From: UBA1550 sp049294435
GTDB taxonomy: Bacteria > Patescibacteriota > Minisyncoccia > Phycocordibacterales > UBA1550
Length of the DNA stretch: 6,843 nucleotides
Direction of reading: 5' to 3'
Assembly: GCA_049294435.1 (NCBI GenBank)
Contig: JBAQCU010000048.1
Location: 1-6,843, forward strand
This document shows, one piece after another, positions 1 through 5,105 of the stretch. Made by a program: the position numbers and the translations under genes. Below the pieces are notes generated by a model. That model had not been told where the DNA came from and made no database searches. It saw only the letters and a list, made by a program, of their open reading frames with translations. Each line of letters begins with the position of its first letter. The first letter of the stretch is position 1.

Positions 1-1
1 A

Positions 2-52
2 TCTAGAGCCCATGGATTGCTTCGAGTACTCGCAAAGACAGGGCTAAACTAA
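2..52 (+). CDS. Possible C-terminal end of an upstream gene
   Basis: Reading from base 2, an open frame runs to a TAA at 50-52 and would encode a 16-residue tail, SRAHGLLRVLAKTGLN. I do not recognise the protein. The tail is basic and helix-like, which is compatible with a real C-terminus. The neighbouring frame is also open to 47 (ending CFEYSQRQG), so the choice of frame is uncertain. The start lies outside the window. No clear terminator follows before the rpmB upstream region. Confidence 0.25.
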   Translation, partial: SRAHGLLRVLAKTGLN

Positions 53-129
53 AAGACTTCGGGCTTGCATAATGTACGATATATGATAGCATCTAATGAA
101 TTAGGAGTGAAGCGACATAATTCATAGAC

Positions 130-181
130 CCAGCTCCAGTTTTGAGCTTTTGGAATATCGATATTCCAAAACTGGAGCTGG
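130..181. repeat. Long bulged palindrome upstream of rpmB
   Basis: Bases 130-143 (CCAGCTCCAGTTTT) pair perfectly with 168-181, and 152-159 pair with 160-167. The only unpaired part is an 8-base insert, GAGCTTTT, at 144-151. Without the insert this is a perfect 44-bp palindrome. Bases 148-171 also form a perfect 24-bp palindrome, so two overlapping pairings compete for the AAAA at 168-171. The inner stem has no natural loop, which fits a DNA site or cruciform better than a simple RNA terminator, and no T-run follows. It lies 46 bases before the rpmB start. The function is unknown; an operator or a REP-like element are options. Confidence 0.8.
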
Positions 182-216
182 ATGATGATTTTATAGAACT
201 CACTCCGTATCGTTAA

Positions 217-222
217 TAAAAT
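217..222 (+). promoter_or_regulatory. Candidate -10 box for leaderless rpmB transcript
   Basis: TAAAAT at 217-222 ends five bases before the rpmB ATG, so transcription would begin at or next to the start codon. No Shine-Dalgarno sequence is present in the 25 bases before the ATG, which supports a leaderless reading. No convincing -35 box is found 16-18 bases upstream. The element is short and AT-rich, so chance is a real alternative; support comes mainly from the same layout at three other genes in this window. Confidence 0.4.
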
Positions 223-227
223 CTATC

Positions 228-434
228 ATGGCAAAATCATGTCCAACCTGCGGAAAAGGAACCATTATAGTAGGTCACTACTCTAACCGTGTTCGCGCTA
301 CCAAGTTTAACCCTACGGGAAACAAGCGAAAGTACCCAAATCTCCAGTGGGCGCCTCTTGCTGATGGCTCACGCCTAAAGATCTGCACAAAGTGCATGAA
401 AGTCGGAAAGCACCTCGAAATCAAGTTTGTATAA
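228..434 (+). CDS. rpmB: Large ribosomal subunit protein bL28
   Basis: Encodes a 68-residue basic protein that binds 23S rRNA in the 50S subunit. It begins MAKSCPTCGKG and ends near KICTKCMKVGKHL, the two Cys-x-x-Cys pairs (C5/C8 and C53/C56) of the zinc-binding form of bL28. The central NPTGNKRKYPNLQ segment matches the family's rRNA-binding core. The length is close to usual bL28 (about 60-80 residues) and the gene looks intact. The ATG at 228 gives a natural N-terminus beginning just before the first Cys pair. There is no Shine-Dalgarno sequence; a -10-like box lies immediately upstream, suggesting a leaderless message. It appears monocistronic, with a strong hairpin terminator right after the stop and an opposing gene beyond. 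Family assignment is confident from the motif pattern. Confidence 0.93.
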   Translation: MAKSCPTCGKGTIIVGHYSNRVRATKFNPTGNKRKYPNLQWAPLADGSRLKICTKCMKVGKHLEIKFV

Positions 435-445
435 TAAAAATCATC

Positions 446-487
446 TAAACCCCCGCTATTCTTCGAATAGCGGGGGTTTAAGTTTTT
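446..487 (+). terminator. Intrinsic terminator of rpmB
   Basis: A perfect 16-bp stem (446-461 with 465-480) rich in C/G at its base closes a three-base loop, and the plus strand then continues TTTAAGTTTTT. It begins 11 bases after the rpmB stop. The reverse strand has a weaker T-run, so it may also act in part for the facing gene. Confidence 0.9.
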
Positions 488-510
488 GCGCCTTGAGATT
501 CCCACAATAT

Positions 511-536
511 AAAAAGGCCCGCATAAATGCGGGCCT
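511..536 (-). terminator. Intrinsic terminator of the 557-1177 gene
   Basis: Bases 515-524 (AGGCCCGCAT) and 527-536 form a 10-bp complementary pair around a minimal loop. On the minus strand the stem is followed directly by TTTTT (511-515). It lies about 20 bases after the stop codon of the minus-strand gene ending at 557 and faces the rpmB terminator tail to tail. Confidence 0.85.
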
Positions 537-556
537 GAAGCTTAGAACAAAAGTAC

Positions 557-1177
557 CTACTTGCGACGACGGAACACAAACCGTGTGCCCTCATCCCAGA
601 CATGGTCAGGATAGGCATAGTCGCCGCGCAAGTCCCTCTCGCCGTCACCGCAATTCTCCACGCCGAAGATTTTACGGTTGCCACGCTGGTCGATGATTGG
701 ATCCATCGCAATGAGGAGCCATTCTCCGTTCGGTTGGTCAGCGTACTGCAAGCGCAGTTGCGGGCCAACTTCATTCGGGCATAGTTCTAAGCCGAGGTTC
801 AAAGCACGCGCGTAGGTATCTTCCAGCTTTGCTCCTTCTTTAAAACCAAGGTCAATGTTGGAAACAACAACGAGATTAATTTCCACTTCTTCGGAACTCA
901 CTGTAAAAGCGGGCTTACCGAGGATGTCGTTGCCCAAGTCATCGATGGACATTCCTGCGTCCTCGATGGCTGCGCGGAAGTCGTCGGCTGTTTTGAGACC
1001 AGTGCCAAGGCGAATGGTTTTCCAGATAGGGAACGGACTTGTTGCTACCCAGCAAGGTTCCTTGCGTAGGAACTTTTTGATTTCCTTGAGCCATGTTTCG
1101 AAATCGTCACCGACGAGCTTCTCAAGAAGGTCGACGAGGACACCTTTTACATCTTTCATACCGAGCACGTTACTCAT
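557..1177 (-). CDS. Uncharacterised protein of a Patescibacteria-type family
   Basis: A 206-residue soluble protein without signal peptide or membrane segment; its function is unknown. The N-terminal third looks helical and charged (residues 8-40, ending KEIKKFLRKEPCW). A linker with KTIRLGTGLKTADDFRAAIEDAG (split here by residues 53-75) and NDILGKPAFTV (83-93) follows. The C-terminal half is beta-rich, with LVVVS (102-106), LGLELCPNEVGPQLRLQY (128-145), GEWLLIAMDPI (151-161) and a final YPDHVWDEGTRFVFRRRK (189-206). From memory, proteins with this motif order recur, often in several copies, in Parcubacteria genomes as hypothetical proteins; I cannot check this here. Cys 42, 133 and 176 do not form a clear metal site. 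The gene stands alone with its own consensus-like promoter, Shine-Dalgarno and terminator, unlike its neighbours. Parts of it look richer in G+C than the flanking genes. The ATG at 1177 is well supported by the Shine-Dalgarno spacing. Confidence 0.8.
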   Translation of the reverse strand: MSNVLGMKDVKGVLVDLLEKLVGDDFETWLKEIKKFLRKEPCWVATSPFPIWKTIRLGTGLKTADDFRAAIEDAGMSIDDLGNDILGKPAFTVSSEEVEINLVVVSNIDLGFKEGAKLEDTYARALNLGLELCPNEVGPQLRLQYADQPNGEWLLIAMDPIIDQRGNRKIFGVENCGDGERDLRGDYAYPDHVWDEGTRFVFRRRK

Positions 1178-1183
1178 GGTCAG

Positions 1184-1194
1184 TTTCCTTTCCT
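1184..1194 (-). promoter_or_regulatory. Shine-Dalgarno site deciding the 1177 start
   Basis: The minus strand reads AGGAAAGGAAA, ending seven bases before the ATG at 1177. It is the clearest ribosome binding site in the window, and it fixes the start of the uncharacterised gene. Confidence 0.7.
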
Positions 1195-1252
1195 GTTAAA
1201 CCCCTCTGCGTTCGGGTAAACGAGTCTTTCGCAACTTCAAAGAACTAATACA

Positions 1253-1282
1253 AGCATAGCACAATATTAGCTGTATTGTCAA
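1253..1282 (-). promoter_or_regulatory. Sigma70-type promoter of the 557-1177 gene
   Basis: On the minus strand a perfect TTGACA (1277-1282) is followed after 18 bases by TATGCT (1253-1258), preceded by TGC as an extended -10. The predicted start near 1246 leaves a leader of about 70 bases carrying the Shine-Dalgarno site. The -35 box lies 13 bases after the stop codon of the preceding MBL gene, so the gene can be expressed independently, although read-through from the MBL gene is possible because no terminator separates them. Confidence 0.75.
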
Positions 1283-1291
1283 GCTATATTG
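1262..1291. repeat. Inverted repeat bracketing the -35 box
   Basis: CAATATTAGCT (1262-1272) is mirrored by AGCTATATTG (1282-1291) with one extra base in the left arm. The nine-base centre and the first base of the right arm contain the TTGACA -35 box. The position would suit a repressor operator for the uncharacterised gene. It could also be a weak AT-rich hairpin at the end of the MBL message; no T-run follows on the minus strand. Confidence 0.5.
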
Positions 1292-1295
1292 GGGT

Positions 1296-2159
1296 TCAGT
1301 TTATTTGCATATTTGTACCATCTGTTTTTAAAATAACGGTTCCTTGTTCGGCTGTACTAATAGATGGAATTTTGAGTTCGGTGAGGAGGTCGATGACTTC
1401 TTTGTGGGGGTGTCCGTATTTATTATTGAGGCCAGCGGAGATGATGGCATAATCGGGATTTACGGCGGAAAGAAATATTTGGGAGCTCGAAGTTTTAGAG
1501 CCATGGTGCCCGAGCTTGAGGACGGTGGAATGCAGAGCTCCGCCATTTTTACCAACTAAATACTTCTCCACCGAAATCGGCGAGTCACCTGTGAAAATGA
1601 AAGACTGATCACCGTACGAAAGTCGTGCGACGATTGATGCTGTATTTGTCTCCCATCCATCTGTATTCATATTTGGAAATATAATCTCAAACACCACTCC
1701 TTCGTCCAAAATTATTTTCTTTCCTGCGCGAGCGAGAATACGCGTCGGGTGCTTTTCATAAATCATTTTTTCAAATGCGGCGTACGCTCCTGTGTCAGAG
1801 GTGTTCTCGGTTGTAATGACATTGTCAATACGCATCCTCGCGAGCACTGACGGCAAACCGCCCACATGATCTTGGTCTGGATGTGTCGCAAGCACCACAT
1901 CAAGCGACCTATCCCAAAACGGCATCACGCTCCCAAGAGCGCGGAGAACAGCGCCACTCGGTGGTCCACCGTCAACGAGCATTTGGTTTCCATTTGGCGC
2001 TTCAATATATATTGCATCGCCTTGTCCAACATCTAGGAATGCGACTGTGAGCACGCCAGCTCTATCCGCACGCGCAACAGCTGACCAAATAAAAATATTT
2101 ATAAAAAGAAAAACTGCAAGTGTCGCGTACTGAAGTGTTTGTCTCGAGTAACCTTTCAC
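1296..2159 (-). CDS. Exported ComEC-type metallo-beta-lactamase-fold protein
   Basis: A 287-residue protein corresponding to the C-terminal domain of ComEC/Rec2, here as a free gene. Residues 9-31 form a hydrophobic export segment ending AVARA before D32, an A-x-A pattern that could be a signal peptidase I site, so the protein is exported or anchored outside the membrane. The fold motifs follow in order: DVGQGDA (43-49), DGG (63-65), metal-binding THPDQDH (92-98), GD (191-192), GHHGS (217-221) and GHPH (249-252), all intact. In ComEC this domain is proposed to degrade the non-transforming DNA strand, so the inferred role is a detached nuclease partner of the ComEC channel encoded at 2828-4327. 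The start codon is GTG at 2159; no in-frame alternative was found before the hydrophobic segment and there is no Shine-Dalgarno sequence. It is divergent from the DedA gene. Another MBL-fold hydrolase role remains possible. Confidence 0.88.
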   Translation of the reverse strand: MKGYSRQTLQYATLAVFLFINIFIWSAVARADRAGVLTVAFLDVGQGDAIYIEAPNGNQMLVDGGPPSGAVLRALGSVMPFWDRSLDVVLATHPDQDHVGGLPSVLARMRIDNVITTENTSDTGAYAAFEKMIYEKHPTRILARAGKKIILDEGVVFEIIFPNMNTDGWETNTASIVARLSYGDQSFIFTGDSPISVEKYLVGKNGGALHSTVLKLGHHGSKTSSSQIFLSAVNPDYAIISAGLNNKYGHPHKEVIDLLTELKIPSISTAEQGTVILKTDGTNMQIN

Positions 2160-2165
2160 AATACA

Positions 2166-2177
2166 AATATAGTACCA
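2166..2177 (-). promoter_or_regulatory. Candidate -10 region for the MBL gene
   Basis: The minus strand reads TGGTACTAT (2177-2169), an extended -10 pattern, overlapping TATATT (2171-2166). Using TATATT, the start site would fall on the GTG start codon (six-base gap); using TACTAT, the leader would be about three bases. No -35 box or Shine-Dalgarno sequence is visible. Confidence 0.5.
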
Positions 2178-2188
2178 CGACCGACGAA

Positions 2189-2244
2189 GCCCCTCACTGT
2201 CACGTAAAGCAAGTCATGACTTGTTTTACGTGACAGTGAGGGGC
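2189..2244. repeat. 56-bp near-perfect palindrome between divergent genes
   Basis: Arms of 28 bases pair throughout except at 2209/2224. The outer 20 bases (2189-2208 with 2225-2244) are perfect and the core is AAGTCATGACTT (2211-2222). The centre at 2216.5 is 57.5 bp from the MBL start and 58.5 bp from the DedA start. Both flanking genes run away from it, so it is not a transcript terminator for either. The inner 36 bp match the half-copy at 6821-6843. It may be a regulator's binding site or a dispersed palindromic element; the function is not known. Confidence 0.9.
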
Positions 2245-2259
2245 GAAAAGATCTCGTCG

Positions 2260-2268
2260 TGCTAGTAT
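2260..2268 (+). promoter_or_regulatory. Extended -10 box for leaderless DedA transcript
   Basis: TGCTAGTAT (2260-2268) matches the extended -10 pattern TGnTAnnnT and ends six bases before the ATG at 2275, which would place transcription initiation on the A of the start codon. There is no Shine-Dalgarno sequence and no recognisable -35 box; the -35 position is occupied by the edge of the palindrome. Confidence 0.55.
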
Positions 2269-2274
2269 TACAGC

Positions 2275-2865
2275 ATGAACGACACTACGATTGAGGCGCT
2301 TATTCAGGGAGGAAGTTATTTTGCGATTTTTGTTTTAATGATTGCAAACGGCGCGATTTCTTTTCCTTCTAGTCAGGTGCTCTACATCATCGCAGGATAC
2401 TTTGTTGCACAGGGCAACCTAGCGTTTGCGCTCGTCGCGCTTGTTGGAGCATTCGGAAATACAATCGGCAATATTATTCTCTACGAACTCGCGCGCAAGC
2501 ACGGCAGAACATTTATCGCGCGTATGAAACTTTTTCCAGAGCGTGAGCTAGCAAAAGTTGAACACGCGTTCAAAAAGAAAGGGGCGTGGTTTATTTTCAT
2601 CGGAAAACTTCTTCCAGCAATAAAAGTTTTTGTCCCTATTACTGCCGGACTCGGGAAATTTTCACGAGCACTTTTTGCTCCACTTATGTTCGTAGCTTCA
2701 TTCATCTGGGCGCTTGGATTAATTTCTATCGGATACTTTTTTGGAAAATCAGCGGACGTGTTTGGTAGATACGCAATCATTCTTGTCATCGTTGCGGCAG
2801 TCGTCATTCTTCTCTTTTATCGCTACATCAATGGCCCCGCAATCGTGAACGAGCTTGAAAAATAA
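2275..2865 (+). CDS. DedA/VTT family membrane protein
   Basis: A 196-residue integral membrane protein of the DedA (SNARE-associated, VTT) family. Members are linked to lipid-carrier flipping, including undecaprenyl phosphate recycling, and to membrane homeostasis. Hydrophobic stretches are at about 13-32, 35-58, 62-72, 104-124, 134-156 and 165-183. The family's re-entrant signatures appear as FPSSQVLYIIAGYFVAQG (30-47), GAFGNTIGNIILYELARKHG (58-77) and FIGKLLPAIKVFVPITAG (108-125). Many family members have arginines in the last motif (GRFxPxxR); here they are lysines K111 and K117. The length is near the usual 190-220. The ATG at 2275 lies directly after an extended -10 box with no Shine-Dalgarno sequence. 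The gene's last 38 bases overlap the 3' end of comEC on the other strand. The exact substrate cannot be told from sequence. Confidence 0.88.
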   Translation: MNDTTIEALIQGGSYFAIFVLMIANGAISFPSSQVLYIIAGYFVAQGNLAFALVALVGAFGNTIGNIILYELARKHGRTFIARMKLFPERELAKVEHAFKKKGAWFIFIGKLLPAIKVFVPITAGLGKFSRALFAPLMFVASFIWALGLISIGYFFGKSADVFGRYAIILVIVAAVVILLFYRYINGPAIVNELEK

Positions 2866-4327
2866 ATACGCATAAAATCACGTACGAAAGAATTAATATG
2901 AAAAATGGAAACGAAATACCGTGAAGTGACGCGAACGGCACATGTGCAAAAAATTCTACAAGAGTAACAATGTACGCAAGAAGCACATACGCAACAAACG
3001 TGAACAAACTTCCGACGAGTGGCACCCATGCAAAAGAAGCAACTAGCGCGACAACGAGCATCGCCATTGGAATAACCGGTAAGATAAAAATATTTGCAAC
3101 GAATCCCACAAGTGAGACACTCCCCATATGATATAGAATAAGCGGGAGCACAAAGATTTGCGTTGCAAAAGTTGTGACGACAATTTCTTTAAAAATTCTA
3201 TTTGAAATATACGAAAAATATTTTTCAATTACTGGAACAAAAACAACAATCGCGAGTGTTGCAGAAAATGAGAGTTGGAACGACACGTCATGAAGGAGTA
3301 TCATCGGGTTTACAAAGACCATGAGCCCTCCGACCAACACGAGCACACGAAGAGCGTCCCCTTCGCGACCAAGCATCCGCGCAAGTATCACCACGAGCGC
3401 CATCAATGTAGCGCGAACTACTGTTGCGCCTCCGCCAACCATTACTGCAAAAAGTACGATGCCAAGCGCGCTCATGACGAGGCGTATCGAAAACGGCATG
3501 AACATAATTAAGCGAGAAATTATACCAGCGACTACAGCTATGTTGTACCCAGAGAGAACAACTATGTGCGCGACTCCCGTCTCGCGAAATTTTTGTATCA
3601 AATCCTCTCCAAGCGATTGCTTTGCACCTAGTGTGATACCGCTCGCGAGTGAGGCCTCTGGTTCTGGAATACTTTGTGAAATATTTTTTATGAGCCAGTA
3701 TTTAAATGTGAAAAGTTTTTCACGAATTATATTTCCATTGCCACTCGAAACTACTGTCACATCTGGAAAATACATTTGATAAAATATTCTGTCCTTTGCG
3801 AGATAGGACATATAGTCAAACGCCTTCATATTGTCTTCGTTTGAAAAGTTTTTAGGAATCGTTACTTTGCCTACCATCGATACTAGGTCTCCATATTTTA
3901 ATTCTGGGTACGCTGGTACCCTCGCAAGGATTCTTGTAAGCTTTATTTCACGCCCAAGAAGAAGCTCCATTGACTCTGTGGCATTTCTAATCTCAAGGAC
4001 AACATTTGTGTATTCTTCTCGGACATCAGGCTCGTCAATAATCACTCCACCAATTTTTACAGTCTTCCCAGCAATGCTGTCTAACGTATGCGCCAATGTG
4101 TTTGCTTGAGAAACATCCACGCGAAAAATTCCAAGAGCACTTCCTAATAGGATGAGTGAAACAAAAACAACACTTATTGACTGCGACATCACGCGCGGTG
4201 TAAGTAGCACAAACACAGACAACAACGCGCACAATATTGCAAACGAGTACCCAAAATTCAAAAAACTTTCTAGCGCGACACCAAGAATGAAACTGATTAC
4301 GAACCCAAAAAAATATTCCGCGCGCAT
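2828..4327 (-). CDS. comEC: ComEC/Rec2-type DNA uptake channel lacking MBL domain
   Basis: A 499-residue polytopic membrane protein, counted from the ATG at 4327. Residues 1-70 hold about three membrane helices. A soluble segment (about 75-200) with ILARVPAYPELKYGDLVSMVGKV resembles the DUF4131/OB-like region. The Competence domain (about 210-485) contains GVAHIVVLSGYNIAVVAG (251-268), VRATLMALV (304-312) and DVSFQLSFSATLAIV (347-361). ComEC forms the inner-membrane channel for single-stranded DNA during natural transformation. The usual C-terminal beta-lactamase domain is absent: the protein ends after the last helix with QARSRLRGH, and a free copy of that domain is encoded at 1296-2159. The frame could extend to a GTG at 4375, but that lies inside rnhA, and the 4327 ATG gives a normal hydrophobic N-terminus four bases after the rnhA stop. 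It is the last gene of the recJ-rnhA-comEC operon. Its 3' end overlaps the DedA gene by 38 bases, and no terminator was found. Confidence 0.92.
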   Translation of the reverse strand: MRAEYFFGFVISFILGVALESFLNFGYSFAILCALLSVFVLLTPRVMSQSISVVFVSLILLGSALGIFRVDVSQANTLAHTLDSIAGKTVKIGGVIIDEPDVREEYTNVVLEIRNATESMELLLGREIKLTRILARVPAYPELKYGDLVSMVGKVTIPKNFSNEDNMKAFDYMSYLAKDRIFYQMYFPDVTVVSSGNGNIIREKLFTFKYWLIKNISQSIPEPEASLASGITLGAKQSLGEDLIQKFRETGVAHIVVLSGYNIAVVAGIISRLIMFMPFSIRLVMSALGIVLFAVMVGGGATVVRATLMALVVILARMLGREGDALRVLVLVGGLMVFVNPMILLHDVSFQLSFSATLAIVVFVPVIEKYFSYISNRIFKEIVVTTFATQIFVLPLILYHMGSVSLVGFVANIFILPVIPMAMLVVALVASFAWVPLVGSLFTFVAYVLLAYIVTLVEFFAHVPFASLHGISFPFFILILSYVILCVFIFQARSRLRGH

Positions 4328-4331
4328 TGTC

Positions 4332-5096
4332 TTATTTCCCCCACTCTTCCATAATCGCTCGCTCGTCCTCCGCACTTACTGTTTTTTTAAACTTTGCGCC
4401 TCTCGCGCCTTTCACCCTTTTTTCACAAGCTTCCCACGTGGAATGCTTCTCCAGTTTACCATTCAGAAAACTCAAATATGAATACGCCTTCACCCCGCTC
4501 TTTGATTTTGATTTCAATTTTTTGCCTGCCAAAAGTTTTGGGTCACCCGCATGCGGAACAAGGTCAACTTCATACTCGCTTCGCTCTCCATTAAAAAGTT
4601 TCGGAATATCATCATCTGCAAACATTGTCGCGATGACATCCGCGCGATCATTCCCCTCTATCCCAGCATGTCCGGGTGTGTAGTTCCAAAAAATTTTGCA
4701 TCCACTCATTTGTAAATCTGCGACTACGCGAGCCAGAGGCTCCCACAAATCACGATTGAGGACTTCTTCTTTTTTACTATTTATCCAACCATTTTTCTCC
4801 CACCCAGCGACCCACTTTGTGATACCGTTAATCACATACTGCGAGTCCACGTGCATATCTATAGTGTATTCATTCCCTAAATCACGAACAAACTCAAGCG
4901 ACCTTATCGCAGCAGTTAGCTCCATTTTATTATTTGTAGTGTGTCTGTCCCCCGCACCGATTTCGATGACTTTTGACTTTTGACCTTCAACTTTTGACTC
5001 GCCATTATCGTACGCGATAATGGCCCCCCATCCTCCAGGACCAGGGTTTCCACGTGAAGAGCCATCTGTGTAAATAATTATGTCGGGAGATTTCAT
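4332..5096 (-). CDS. rnhA: Ribonuclease HI with C-terminal viroplasmin-like module
   Basis: A 254-residue protein. Residues 5-160 form a complete RNase HI domain, which cleaves RNA in RNA-DNA hybrids using two divalent metal ions. Catalytic residues are visible as D11 (YTDGSSRGNPGPGGWG), E59 (TTNNKMEL), D84 (DSQYV), H143 (TPGHAG) and D150 (GNDRAD). Between about residues 32 and 46 an extra loop, SKVEGQKSKV, is encoded by a heptanucleotide repeat. After a Lys/Ser linker (192-200), residues 203-253 (AYSYLSFLNGKLEKHSTWEACEKRVKGARGAKF, given here up to 236, split at KHS) resemble the viroplasmin/hybrid-binding fold found at the N-terminus of eukaryotic RNase H1. Here it would follow the catalytic domain. 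The length of 254 compares with about 150 for a simple RNase HI. The ATG at 5096 is nine bases after the recJ stop, with no Shine-Dalgarno sequence, so translation is probably coupled. comEC follows after four bases. The catalytic assignment is sure; the C-terminal module is a fold-level guess. Confidence 0.93.
   Translation of the reverse strand: MKSPDIIIYTDGSSRGNPGPGGWGAIIAYDNGESKVEGQKSKVIEIGAGDRHTTNNKMELTAAIRSLEFVRDLGNEYTIDMHVDSQYVINGITKWVAGWEKNGWINSKKEEVLNRDLWEPLARVVADLQMSGCKIFWNYTPGHAGIEGNDRADVIATMFADDDIPKLFNGERSEYEVDLVPHAGDPKLLAGKKLKSKSKSGVKAYSYLSFLNGKLEKHSTWEACEKRVKGARGAKFKKTVSAEDERAIMEEWGK
4967..4998. repeat. Heptanucleotide repeat inside rnhA
   Basis: Four consecutive 7-base units, TTTTGAC, TTTTGAC, CTTCAAC and TTTTGAC (4971-4998), follow a partial TGAC (4967-4970). 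The third unit is degenerate. On the coding strand the unit is GTCAAAA. It encodes the loop SKVEGQKSKV between the first two strands of RNase HI. Gain or loss of single units would shift the frame, while three units would keep it. Confidence 0.8.
5001..5024. repeat. Perfect hairpin inside rnhA beside the heptamer array
   Basis: GCCATTATCG (5001-5010) and CGATAATGGC (5015-5024) form a perfect 10-bp inverted repeat around TACG. It lies in coding sequence for AIIAYDNG of RNase HI, two bases from the heptanucleotide repeat. It may be coincidental with the codons, or the repeat and hairpin together may mark a small insertion in the loop. Confidence 0.6.
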
Positions 5097-5105
5097 TTTT
5101 TTATA

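Noticed and set aside
12..40. TTCGA near position 21 as a tRNA T-loop
   Set aside because: No matching T-stem, acceptor stem or anticodon arm can be built around it.
65..87. Promoter from TTGCAT (65-70) and TATGAT (82-87)
   Set aside because: The spacer is only 11 bases, too short for sigma70; the TATGAT alone is weak evidence in AT-rich DNA.
96..125. Short inverted repeat ATGAATTA / TAATTCAT (96-103 and 118-125)
   Set aside because: Eight AT-rich bases with a 14-base loop are not beyond chance, and no T-run or neighbouring gene gives it a role.
2189..2244. Palindrome as a bidirectional terminator
   Set aside because: Both neighbours are transcribed away from it and no T-run follows either arm.
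3213..3226. AT-rich 14-bp palindrome GAAAAATATTTTTC inside comEC
   Set aside because: It is low complexity, coding for ordinary ComEC residues, and likely coincidental.
3321..3779. Open frame of 152 codons antisense to comEC
   Set aside because: Composition is Thr/Ser/Ala/Pro-rich as expected from the reverse of a membrane protein gene, with no motif or promoter.
4328..4375. Longer comEC start at a GTG (4375)
   Set aside because: It would add 16 charged residues encoded inside the end of rnhA; the ATG at 4327 gives the usual hydrophobic N-terminus and tight operon spacing.
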